Positions 17,398 to 25,233 of a DNA stretch of 64,000 bases are shown here, piece after piece. Source of the stretch: Actinosynnema sp. ALI-1.44 (GTDB lineage Bacteria > Actinomycetota > Actinomycetes > Mycobacteriales > Pseudonocardiaceae). How positions within the stretch are numbered: the stretch's first letter is position 1; each line of letters opens with the position of its first letter. The stretch is taken from assembly GCF_001984155.1 (NCBI RefSeq), contig NZ_MTQO01000025.1, forward strand, positions 1 to 64,000, written 5' to 3'. The position numbers and the translations under genes were made by a program. The notes below the pieces were generated by a model that was not told the origin of the DNA, made no database searches, and saw only the letters and a program-made list of their open reading frames with translations.

Positions 17398-18183
17398 TTA
17401 TTGGCCGTGGTGGGCTGCGTCGTGCTCGTGAAGCAGGAGTTGGGGACTGAGGGCGGCCAGGGCTGTGGGGGTGAGTCCGAACATACCGCGGAAGGTGCCG
17501 GTGAGATGCGATGGCGAGGCGAATCCCGCGTCGGCGGCGGCACGGGTGAAGTCGTGGCCGTGTGCGAAGGCCGCGGCCACGCGCAGTATCCGTGCCCACT
17601 GCACATAGCGACGGAAACTGGTGCCCGTCTGGTCGGAGAACTTCCGCAGGAAGTGTGACCTGGACAGGCCCGCCTCGCGTGCAGCGGTCTCGGCGCGCTG
17701 CGGGCACGCCGGGTCGGCCCGGATTCGGGCCGCCGCGTCGGCGATCCGCGCATCGCCGGGTCCCAGCACGGGGATGCTGGCTGCTGCCAGCAATTGCTCG
17801 AAGTCCACCTCGTCCCGGGTGGCCAGGTCGATCAGGTCCGCCTCGTGGCGGTGGCCGGTGCGAAACGCGCCGGTGACACGCCGCATACCGCCCAGGCATC
17901 GGGACATCCGCGCCGAGGTCGGGTCGAAGTAGCAGAACAGCATCCGGCCTGCCCCATCGCGGATCTCATGCCGGACCCTGGCGCGGAACAGGAAGCTGCG
18001 GACGGTTAGGTCCGGCACCCCGTCGGCCCGGACGGTGAAGGGCGCGTCGAGGCCGACGCCCAGACAGGCAATCGCCGAGGAGTGAGGGCCAAGGCGCAGC
18101 AGAGGGCCAAGGTAGACGGCGTGCCCGAGCCGAAGCCACAACCGTACGGGGGCGCACGTTTGTGGAAGTGCCGGAGCGGTCAT
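17398..18183 (-). CDS. AraC family transcriptional regulator
   Basis: The 261-residue regulator has a C-terminal double helix-turn-helix DNA-binding domain (AAREAGLSRSHFLRKFSDQT, GTSFRRYVQWARILRVAAAF, then AAADAGFASPSHLTGTFRGM, FGLTPTALAALSP). The N-terminal part has a beta-rich sensor-like region (FLFRARVRHEIRDGAGRMLF). The ATG at 18183 gives a normal length. It is followed on the same strand by the VOC gene after about 130 bases, a common regulator-target layout. Confidence 0.88.
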   Translation of the reverse strand: MTAPALPQTCAPVRLWLRLGHAVYLGPLLRLGPHSSAIACLGVGLDAPFTVRADGVPDLTVRSFLFRARVRHEIRDGAGRMLFCYFDPTSARMSRCLGGMRRVTGAFRTGHRHEADLIDLATRDEVDFEQLLAAASIPVLGPGDARIADAAARIRADPACPQRAETAAREAGLSRSHFLRKFSDQTGTSFRRYVQWARILRVAAAFAHGHDFTRAAADAGFASPSHLTGTFRGMFGLTPTALAALSPQLLLHEHDAAHHGQ

Positions 18184-18502
18184 GCGATCAAGAATACGTG
18201 CCGCGCGACGGGGCACCGCCCCTTGTGGAGGAGGACAGCATGGCTGACGACCGATCCCCGCATCGACGAGATCCGCCCGGCGGCGACCATGATGGCCGAC
18301 CCCGGGCCATGCTGAGCACGCTATGGCGCGAGCGCACGCCCCGGCAAGGCGGGCAATGACCTTCCCCTGGCAGATGAGGCGGTCGCCGACGCGACATGGC
18401 TCCCGCGCACCGCATCTCTCTGGTCACGTCGCAACAGTTCTTGCCACCTCTCGCGCATCAAGCCTGACAACCAGGACCAGGCCGCACGGAAGAGACATCC
18501 AC

Positions 18503-18991
18503 ATGCAAGAGTCCGAGCAGTTCGTCGCGAAGTTCATCGACTTCTGGAACGACCCGTCTCCCCAGCGGATGCCAGAGATCTTGCATCCGGACATCGTGTT
18601 GACCCAGCCATTGGCCGCGCCGATGCGGGGGATAGCGGCCGCACAGGAGGAGTTCCGGCGGATCTGGCGCTTTTTGCCCGACCTGCGCGCACAGGTGGAC
18701 CGGTGGCGTGGTGACCCGGATCTGCTGTTCATCGAAGTCCGGCTGCACGTTCACGTCAGGGGTGACCTGATCGAATGGCCGAACATCGACCGGTTCGTAC
18801 TGCGCGACGGCAAAGCGATCGAGCGCATGAACTACTTCGATCCTCTGCCGCTGCTGTCGGCGATACTCAAACGTCCCTCGCTATGGCGACGCTGGTGGAC
18901 GTCGGGAGCGGCGCGGCCATGGCGCACCGGGCATCGAATAGCCGACTACGGCGGTCGGGCCAACACGACCCGTACCACCAGTCCTAAGTAA
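18503..18991 (+). CDS. SnoaL-like/NTF2 superfamily protein
   Basis: The 162-residue cone-fold protein begins MQESEQFVAKFIDFWNDPSP, then EILHPDIVLTQPLAAPMRGI, then FLPDLRAQVDRWRGDPDLLF, WPNIDRFVLRDGKAIERMNY. This is the SnoaL-like layout used by cyclases, isomerases and ligand-binding proteins. GGAAGAG precedes the ATG. It is divergent from the AraC gene and could be under its control. The substrate cannot be told from sequence. Confidence 0.78.
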   Translation: MQESEQFVAKFIDFWNDPSPQRMPEILHPDIVLTQPLAAPMRGIAAAQEEFRRIWRFLPDLRAQVDRWRGDPDLLFIEVRLHVHVRGDLIEWPNIDRFVLRDGKAIERMNYFDPLPLLSAILKRPSLWRRWWTSGAARPWRTGHRIADYGGRANTTRTTSPK

Positions 18992-19519
18992 CCGATGAGC
19001 GGAGGTCAGGTGAAGCGAGGTCGTGTTCGGGTTTCAGATCCGTGGTGCCTTGTCGGTGCTGTCGGTGGCCGGTGGATACCAGCCGGGGGTGGTATTTCAT
19101 CCGATTGGTGGTAGCGATGGCCAGCTGAGAAAACCCGCCAGACTCCACCCAGATCGGGCTGCCGCTGGAGCGACTCGTCGGCAACTCCTGAGTGTTGTAG
19201 GCGTGCAGAACGGCCGCGATCGGCCGCGTCGTCGAGGCTCCGGCACCCATCCCGCCCGGGAGGGCGTCGTGATGAACACGACGCGGGCCACGTGGTGTCC
19301 CGGTCGCTGACTCGCACCTCGTCGCCGGTGTTGTTCTCGATGGGTGCTCGCTCGGGAATCTCGTACTCGGCCGTGGCCACAATGGACTTGAACAACAACG
19401 TTCTCTGACATCCGTCGGCGGTCGGCCATGCCCTCGTATGGCCGACCGCCGTCCTCGCGCCGGTCACGTCACGTCCTGTGTGGCCGGAGAGTCAGGTCTC
19501 GCAGCCCCGTCGTGGATTG
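18992..19519. other. Degenerate stretch with coding-like pieces in different frames
   Basis: Minus-strand pieces read as protein but shift frame: VATAEYEIPERAPIENNTGD, then VVFITTPSRAG, then ASTTRPIAAVLHAYNTQELP and PIWVESGGFSQLAIATTNRM. This suggests one gene with several frameshifts, starting near 19430. No family is recognised. Confidence 0.35.
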
Positions 19520-20734
19520 TCAGGTCCAGTCGTATTCGGCCAGTGCTTCATGGATCTGCCGCTGGTTGGTGAACCGGCCGCCGAAGCGGTCTGGACGCCA
19601 GGCATCCACCTGTGCTGACTCGCTGGGCCCGCCGGTGATCCGCTTCGTCAGCGCACGGGCATAGCCGGGACCGTAGGTGATGCCCGCTTCGTTGTCTCCG
19701 GACAGCACATAGGCTCCCGCGACGCCGGGTACCTCGCCGACCACGGCCCGCATGTCCGGGGTGTAGCAGGGAGCACCGTGTTTCACGTGCAGTCGGGTGC
19801 GTGCCGCCAGCGCCGGGCTAACCGCCGCGCCACGCTCGGCGATCCGCAGAATCTCCAGGACGCCGTCGATCGGCAGGTCGTCCAGCCGGTCCGGCACGGG
19901 TGCATCGACGAGGACGTTCCGTGGGAAGACGTCATAGGTGCCACCCCACAGCAGACCGTCGTCGTGCCCGCGGACCCACAGCATCGTGCCTCCGCCCGGT
20001 TCGTCGGGAGCGAGACCGCTCAGGAACAGGGTGGGCAGAGTGTCCGGCACGCCACGGGAGCCGGTGATGATCCGCGAAGTCACCTGGGCCACAACAGGCA
20101 GGAAGAACCCGAGCGAGGCCACCAGTTCGCTGTTCCACGCACCCGCGGCGAGCACGACCGCCTCGCAATCCACCCGGCCACGCGCCGTCTCCACGGCCCG
20201 TACACGTCCACTCCGGACAGTGAGCCCGGTGACCGGCCGTCGGGTGTCGATCACACCGCCGGCGGCGCGGACCCGCTCGGCGAGCACGGCCACCACCTTC
20301 GGTGCGTGGACCTGCGCGCCGCTCTCGTCCAGCAACCCACCGAACACGCGTTCGGCGCGCACGACCCCCGCAGTCCGCGCCTCCACCTCAGCCGGACCCA
20401 CGATTGTTGCCGCTCCCTGCTCGTCCGCGTTCAGGGTCTCCCACGCGGCCGCGCTCGCCGCGACATACAGCATCGCGTTCGCCTTGAAGTCGATATCGTG
20501 CCCGTCCCGGTGCAGACCCGCGTAGAAATCGCGGCCATATCGAGACGCCTCGAGCTCGTTCTCATAGGGCGCCCAGTGCCCGAGGAAACCTCCACCAGCC
20601 GCCGTGGTCCCCTGCCCGACATCGTCCCGCTCCACCACCCGGACGTCACGCACTCCCGCTTGCAGCAGGTGCAGCGCCACCGCGCAGCCCAACACCCCAG
20701 CACCGATCACGACGACCTCGGCACGGTCGACCAT
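19520..20734 (-). CDS. FAD-dependent oxidoreductase (DAO/glycine oxidase-like)
   Basis: The 404-residue flavoenzyme has an N-terminal Rossmann FAD-binding motif, VVVIGAGVLGCAVALHLLQA, and a second dinucleotide-contact segment, VLAAGAWNSELV. Near the C-terminus is YTPDMRAVVGEVPGVAGAYV, then LSGDNEAGITYGPGYARAL. This is the D-amino-acid oxidase (DAO) superfamily, whose members oxidise amines such as D-amino acids, sarcosine or glycine with release of H2O2. The substrate is not predictable. ATG 20734 has GGGAG upstream. It is monocistronic, with nothing recognisable on either side. Confidence 0.85.
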   Translation of the reverse strand: MVDRAEVVVIGAGVLGCAVALHLLQAGVRDVRVVERDDVGQGTTAAGGGFLGHWAPYENELEASRYGRDFYAGLHRDGHDIDFKANAMLYVAASAAAWETLNADEQGAATIVGPAEVEARTAGVVRAERVFGGLLDESGAQVHAPKVVAVLAERVRAAGGVIDTRRPVTGLTVRSGRVRAVETARGRVDCEAVVLAAGAWNSELVASLGFFLPVVAQVTSRIITGSRGVPDTLPTLFLSGLAPDEPGGGTMLWVRGHDDGLLWGGTYDVFPRNVLVDAPVPDRLDDLPIDGVLEILRIAERGAAVSPALAARTRLHVKHGAPCYTPDMRAVVGEVPGVAGAYVLSGDNEAGITYGPGYARALTKRITGGPSESAQVDAWRPDRFGGRFTNQRQIHEALAEYDWT

Positions 20735-21163
20735 ATTCCACTCCCTTCGAAAATGGGCAGCGAGTACCGCCACACGAACTATTCCCCTCGTGTGCGAGAT
20801 CTCCGCTTTTCCCTGCGCCCTCGGCCGAGGCTAGCCGAAGCGATCGCCTATTCGCATATAGAAATTTTCAGCGCGAGGCCGGAGGGGCAATACCTGCTGA
20901 CGGATGAGTGCTGGACAGCGAGTGAACTCGTCCTGGCGGACAGGTGTGGTGAACGGACAAAATTGGTGTGGGCTGGGCTGGGTGACGCCGAGGGTCCGTG
21001 GTGCCGAACGAGCCCGATTGACAGCCTGGCGCGGGATCGTGGGGGTGTGGGCCCATGAATTGTTGCCAGTGAGCACGCGGTTTCGTCGAGGTGCGTGATC
21101 GCAAGGAGATTGCGCGGCTCGCCCACAGTGTTGTCATGACCGTTGCCGGGGGCGACTGCGTCA
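20735..21163. other. Gene-free stretch upstream of the oxidoreductase
   Basis: This stretch contains the promoter region of the oxidoreductase and no supported frame. Part is relatively AT-rich (20840-20870). Confidence 0.4.
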
Positions 21164-21300
21164 TCAGTCCAACCGGTCCGCCGGACCACGCCCCCGGCCT
21201 GGATCCACGAACGCCAGATCAGCAGGCCTCAGCGTGAAGAACCGGAACAACTCGTCCCGGCCGATGTCCGGCAAGCCTGCAGACGCTCTACCAGCGATAC
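21164..21300 (-). mobile_element. Tn3-family transposase N-terminal fragment (DUF4158)
   Basis: About 40 codons read SAGLPDIGRDELFRFFTLRP, then ADLAFVDPGRGRGPADRLD. This matches the N-terminal DUF4158 segment of actinobacterial Tn3 transposases (DELxRxFTLxxADxAFVDPGRGRGPADRLG). The frame stops at 21164, so the remaining 900 or more residues are gone. No terminal inverted repeats were noticed. Confidence 0.6.
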
Positions 21301-21540
21301 GGGCAAATCGCCCATCAGATCGAGTGGGGACGCGCGCGAGGCGGGTGCATCGACCACACGCCGAGATAGCGGAAGCGTTGATCGCGTGCGTGCGCAGCTG
21401 TGGAAAGACGCGCGGCCGCCCTCGAGGTTGCTGAGAAGTTCCCTTATTTTTCCCTGTCAACCGGGAGCAAATGGCCGGTGCCCGGCGCGTCTTCAGTGCG
21501 AACAGCGAACAGGCAGAAGAGCTGCAGGGGGATATTTCAG

Positions 21541-22121
21541 ATGCTGAGGCCCGTTCTTTTCGGTGCGATCAGCGTCGGTGTTGTCGGTCTTTTCATGGCG
21601 GGACCCGTGGCGCATGCCGACAGTGGCGACGCGAAGCTCTACTTCAGCAAGCACGCGGTACCCGGTGGAGCGGTCGAGCTGAGCGGTATCTGTCATGCGG
21701 ACAAGGCGATGGCCTATTCCAACGAGCTTGAGCCGCACGCCATCACTCTTGTCCGCAGGAACAACATGGGCGACATCAGTGCCAATGCCAAGGTCGGGAA
21801 GAATGTCAAGCCGGGCATTTACCAGGTTAGGTTCGATTGCGGCGACACCAAGCAGCACGTTCAGATCGAGATCGAGCCCGTTCAGCAGCAGCCGTCGAAG
21901 CCGACAACCGGCAAGCCCGCTCCGGCCAAGCCGGAGGCCGGTCAGGTGGCGGTGAAGCCGAAGGGTGCGGCGAACACAGGTGAGGTGACGTGGACACCGC
22001 TGCTCCGGTGCGGGAGCAGGGTCCGAACACGGGGTTGTTCGTACTGGGTGGAGCCGGTGTGCTGGCCGCTGGTGGGGCGGGTGCGTTCATGCTTCGCCGT
22101 CGTTCACGCACGCAGGGCTGA
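21541..22121 (+). pseudogene. Secreted protein with C-terminal anchor, frameshifted
   Basis: The protein has a Sec signal peptide (MLRPVLFGAISVGVVGLFMA ending in VAHA) and a beta-rich domain (GAVELSGICHADKAMAYSNE, GIYQVRFDCGDTKQHVQIEI), followed by a Lys/Pro-rich stalk. The first frame then runs into an Arg/Cys-rich tail. One base out of phase lies a classic anchor: GPNTGLFVLGGAGVLAAGGA, GAFMLRRRSRTQG, stop at 22121. A one-base deletion near 21985 explains both. The intact ancestor would be a surface protein held by an LPxTG-like/hydrophobic anchor. A strong terminator follows directly, so the locus is otherwise intact; a sequencing error cannot be excluded. Confidence 0.68.
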
Positions 22122-22139
22122 CGATCGATCGCACTGAAG

Positions 22140-22175
22140 GGGTGGCTTGCCTCGGGGGAAGGCAAGCCACCCTTT
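22140..22175 (+). terminator. 12-bp hairpin with short T-run
   Basis: GGGTGGCTTGCC (22140-22151) pairs with GGCAAGCCACCC (22161-22172) and TTT follows. It lies 18 bases after the anchor-frame stop of the secreted protein, which supports that frame as the true end. Confidence 0.75.
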
Positions 22176-22458
22176 CGCTGTGTACAACGGTTTGTGGACC
22201 CGTAAGCGGGTCAGGTGGTGCCGCAGTCGGTGCGCGCCGGGCGCGGGCGGCCGCCGGTCTCGTTCTGGTAGGGCTACAGCTGACATATTTGTCAGCCTAT
22301 GGCTGACATCTGAGCGGCGTAGTCCGCGAACCCGGCTGGGCGGGTTGCGGGATAACGTCGACCTACGCTGGCCGGTGCGGCGGCGTCGGGGTGCTCGTGC
22401 TGCTGGTGCTCGCGTTGTGCACGGCGTGGGGCCAGGCCGCGATACCGCGCAGCCAGGC

Positions 22459-23166
22459 CTACGAGACGTTCGCCGGGGGCAGGGCGGGCTGCGGCTGAGA
22501 CGCCTCAGCGAGGCGACGAAGGATCGAGGCTGGCTGCTCCAGCAGTCGTGGATTGCGTTCGAGGTAACGCAGTTCCTCCTGGGTGAGGTTCCGGACCACC
22601 GGGACGCCGTCGGCTTTGATCAGCAGCAATGAGCCGATCTGGATCAGCGCGGTCGGCTCGTCCTTCAGTGCGGTCAGCAGCTTCGCGACGGCATCGCCTT
22701 GCAGAGCGTCGACATCGGCCTGCGCCTTGCCCACCAGTTGAAGTTCGATGCCACGCTCGATCTTCAGCAGCCGTTCGGTGATCTGGTCGGAGGTCAGGGC
22801 CTTGCGCAGACGGAACTGCGTCTTCTGGAAAACCGATCCGAGGACGTGCGGTCCGCGGGAGTTGACGTCGAAGCCGAAGGCGTCCAGCAATTTCTCCAGC
22901 GCGGCCTGGACTTCCTTGTGATGGCTGCCGTCGGCCAGGTAGGTCACCGTGGGCACTGGGGGTATCGGCTGGTGGCGTTGGGTTCGGCGACTGTCCGGTA
23001 TCTCGTCGAACGGATCCTTCGACGGTCGCGGAGGCTCGTAATCCGGGTCCGACGTTGAGTCCACCGCTGCCTCGGGTGAAGCGTCCTGGGGGAATGGCTT
23101 CACCATGGGTGGCAGGTCGTTGCGATCGCCGCTGCCGACTGGGCCTTCCCAGTTTGCAGTCGTCAT
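22459..23166 (-). CDS. Uncharacterised actinobacterial protein (235 aa)
   Basis: The first 80 residues are Pro/Asp-rich and probably disordered (PPRPSKDPFDEIPDSR). The rest is helical: EVQAALEKLLDAFGFDVNSR, GPHVLGSVFQKTQFRLRKAL, LQGDAVAKLLTALKDEPTAL, IQIGSLLLIKADGVPVVRNL, TQEELRYLERNPRLLEQPAS. The pattern of a small alpha/beta domain plus a C-terminal helical tail ending in an 'ERNP.LL..P..IL' run recurs in uncharacterised actinomycete proteins, but I cannot name the family. The ATG at 23166 is the first plausible start, though a weak ribosome binding site leaves it uncertain. Its 5' end overlaps an antisense integrase remnant. Confidence 0.6.
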   Translation of the reverse strand: MTTANWEGPVGSGDRNDLPPMVKPFPQDASPEAAVDSTSDPDYEPPRPSKDPFDEIPDSRRTQRHQPIPPVPTVTYLADGSHHKEVQAALEKLLDAFGFDVNSRGPHVLGSVFQKTQFRLRKALTSDQITERLLKIERGIELQLVGKAQADVDALQGDAVAKLLTALKDEPTALIQIGSLLLIKADGVPVVRNLTQEELRYLERNPRLLEQPASILRRLAEASQPQPALPPANVS

Positions 23167-23292
23167 GCCGCTCCCCCACGGTTCCCGTGCCAGTGAGGTG
23201 TGCGGGATGTACATCGAGGACCTCGACCTGCGCCTGGACGAGGAACACGCCCGCGTGCGGCAAAGGCGGCTCGGTGCGCACCGTGCTGTGGT
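23165..23292 (+). mobile_element. Plus-strand XerC/integrase fragment, frameshifted
   Basis: A short plus-strand stretch encodes the tyrosine-recombinase Arg-I region: PLPHGSRASEVCGMYIEDLD, LRLDEEHARV. The conserved GKGGSVRTVLW follows in another frame. This matches the canonical '(R)xSEVCGLxVEDLDLxxxxxRVxGKGGxxRTVL' of XerC-like recombinases. Only about 42 codons remain, and a frameshift lies near 23264. The fragment is distinct from the minus-strand recombinase pieces, so a second integrase once sat here. Confidence 0.6.
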
Positions 23293-23399
23293 CGGCCACT
23301 CCAGCAGCGTCTGCAACTGGCGCAAGGCCTCGGTGGCCTTGGGATAGCCGGGGACGTCAGGTGGGGCGAAAGTGTGAGGAATCCGCGCTGACACCGGCC

Positions 23400-23936
23400 A
23401 GCCATCGCTTGAGTGCGGATGTCGACACTGGACATCCGTCCGGCCCGGCCAAAGGCCAGCGCAGGCTCGAGATGGTGGAAGAACACCCAGCAGGTGTCGA
23501 TGCTGCCGGAGAGCCGGACGGCGAAGCCGTGAACGACGATGTGGTGGTCAGTGCGCCGTTCGCGCGGAAGCTCCTCGACATCATGGACGTGGTGGTAGTT
23601 CGGCAGCTCGTAGTCGTCGCAGTCGCACTCCGCGCGCCCGCCGCGCGCAGGTCGTTGCAGGATCTGCTGCGAGGTCGAAATGGAAGGCGCGGCTGTGTCG
23701 CGGGAGTTCGCACCGTCGAAGCGGTCGAGCGCGTCCTGGATGTTGCGCACGAGGTCCGGATCGCTGCCGCGGCGGCCCACAACGTGCCGCAGGTACACCT
23801 CAGCGCCCTGCCGGAGGCCAGCGTCGGGAAAACTGCACACCATCGCGACCTGCGTGCCGAAGCTTTCCACGTGATCCCAGGAGTCGTAGCACTTGTTGCC
23901 GGTCGTACATCGGGTGCAGGCGAGCGTTCCGACCAT
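23400..23936 (-). CDS. Uncharacterised protein, 3' end probably lost
   Basis: From an ATG at 23936 about 178 codons have strongly GC-biased third positions and protein-like sequence: SWDHVESFGTQVAMVCSFPD, AGLRQGAEVYLRHVVGRRGS, CDCDDYELPNYHHVHDVEEL, SIDTCWVFFHHLEPALAFGR. The N-terminus (VGTLACTRCTTGNKCYDSW) has four Cys and could bind metal. Near 23400 the frame enters the region of the antisense integrase fragment and becomes Arg/Pro-rich without a natural stop until 23163, so the C-terminus appears replaced. No family is recognised. Confidence 0.4.
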
Positions 23937-24104
23937 TGTCGGGCGACGGCGTACCCATTCCGCGTCTTTGGGGACAGTCGAATCCGGGAACGTACCGGTA
24001 CGGTTTCGTTCTCACGAAACGTGTGGGGTGTGCCGGGTACTGACGGGACAGGCTCGACCCCGTCCAGGACGAGACGTCATCCCACCACCTGGGGGCGCGT
24101 GTGG

Positions 24105-24420
24105 TTACCGTCCGCAGTAACCGGCTGTGGTGGTGACGCTGGCGTGCAGGCTGGCGATGTGTTGGTTGATTAGCTGGTTGAGGGTGATGTTGGGCTGGGG
24201 GCGCCGTTGTTGATCGATGTGGTCGATTAGTCGCTGCAACCCGCTGTGCTTCGCGCTCGGCGGAGGGGCCTGCTGGGATGGTTTCTGATAGGTAGTGGGG
24301 ACGGTGGGTGATCGGGTCGGTACCGGCTTGGACTCGTACTCGGAGGGATCCGCTGGGCAACATGCCGATGTGGCCGCGACGACGCGACTTGCTGGTACGC
24401 GGCCGAGTAGTTGCTTTCAC
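24105..24420 (-). pseudogene. N-terminal arm domain of a tyrosine recombinase (split gene)
   Basis: A GTG at 24420 preceded by GAGAGGAAT opens VKATTRPRTSKSRRRGHIGM, LPSGSLRVRVQAGTDPITHR, PHYLSETIPAGPSAEREAQR. This is the AP2-like arm-binding N-terminus of actinobacterial integrases. After a one-base deletion near 24245 it continues in the next frame as LQRLIDHIDQQRRPQPNITL, NQLINQHIASLHASVTTTAG, YCGR, stop at 24105. The core-binding domain is broken off right after Ala-Gly-Tyr. The matching C-terminal part lies on the same strand at 4115-5914, and both share GGT TAC (Gly-Tyr) at the break. The tRNA-Arg gene, a typical integration target, is 560 bp away. Confidence 0.72.
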
Positions 24421-24980
24421 AGGGCATTCCTCTCGGTTGTTGGGGAATCGCCGAGTTGTTGATTGAAAGGAGCGTGCCGCGAGCAGTTCAGACAGATATG
24501 CCACATCTACTGTGGACTCAACGCGGGTGCTGAAGTTGGATCTTCCCCTGGCGTTCGAGGGGTGACAACATTTCTTCGACGACGCGTGACGTGGGCTGTC
24601 GCCGCCGCGTTCGGTCGGCGCGATGAACATTCGTGCTGGTGTATGGCCTGCAGGAGGCGTTCGGCCGCGAGCTGGGTGAGGGATCGGGCGCTCGTCACGT
24701 CGTGCCACGCCTGGAGCGGGTTCCTGTGGGGCGGACACCGCCTGGCCAGGTTGTTTCGCCTGGTGCAGGTCGTTGTGTATGTCAACTGATCATTGCTGTA
24801 CTCGGTCACGCAGTTCAGGCCTCTCGTGTGAGGGGCGCTGGCGAGACCACTCCAGATCGCGTGGATGCCACATTCCATGTCACGCGTGACTGGCAAGATC
24901 GACTACTGATTCACTTGGGCATACGGTCCTTGACCTGTTTGCGCAGGTCAAGGACCGTATCTCGCCCGGTGAAAGACGAG
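24421..24980. other. Intergenic between integrase fragment and tRNA-Arg
   Basis: About 560 bases hold no supported gene; overlapping frames lack start signals. A 17-bp hairpin (24921-24960) closes the stretch next to the tRNA. No second copy of the tRNA 3' end was found here. Confidence 0.45.
24921..24960 (-). terminator. Perfect 17-bp hairpin downstream of tRNA-Arg
   Basis: ATACGGTCCTTGACCTG (24921-24937) is exactly mirrored by CAGGTCAAGGACCGTAT (24944-24960) with a six-base loop. It lies 20 bases beyond the 3' end of the minus-strand tRNA. It may terminate the tRNA transcript or be an element end; no T-run is present. Confidence 0.6.
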
Positions 24981-25053
24981 TGCCCCCGGCAGGAATCGAA
25001 CCTGCGACACACGGTTTAGGAAACCGATGCTCTATCCCCTGAGCTACGAGGGC
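24981..25053 (-). tRNA. tRNA-Arg (anticodon CCT)
   Basis: The 73-base minus-strand cloverleaf has acceptor stem GCCCTCG paired with CGGGGGC (one T-G pair) and discriminator A. The D-arm is GCTCAGGGGATAGAGC, the anticodon loop TTCCTAA contains CCT, and the T-arm contains GGTTCGAATCC. CCA is not encoded. Arg(CCT) genes are frequent integration targets for actinomycete elements, and the recombinase N-terminus lies 560 bp downstream. Confidence 0.93.
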
Positions 25054-25110
25054 TTGCTCTTCAGCGTAGCGGCCATTTGACCGCGAGCTTCGGCGGGGTG
25101 GGACCGCCTG

Positions 25111-25132
25111 CCTGCGCCGGATCCGGCGCAGG
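25111..25132. repeat. Perfect 22-base palindrome
   Basis: CCTGCGCCGGA is followed immediately by its own reverse complement, between tRNA-Arg and the acylase terminator. It could form a tight hairpin or bind a dimeric protein. Confidence 0.45.
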
Positions 25133-25188
25133 TCTGATCATACGGGTGGTCGCCATCGAGTTGGCGCACATCCCCGTCTGCGCGGGGT

Positions 25189-25222
25189 GGCGCCCCCGGG
25201 GCTGGGGGTTCCTGGGGGCGCC
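25189..25222 (-). terminator. Hairpin terminator of the acylase gene
   Basis: GGCGCCCCC (25189-25197) pairs with GGGGGCGCC (25214-25222), 12 bases beyond the minus-strand acylase stop. Confidence 0.6.
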
Positions 25223-25233
25223 TGGTGGGGTTG

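Noticed and set aside
23055-24173. 372-codon plus-strand frame across the unknown gene pair
   Set aside because: It is antisense to better-supported minus-strand coding. Only the GKGGSVRTVL segment inside it has meaning, as part of the integrase relic.
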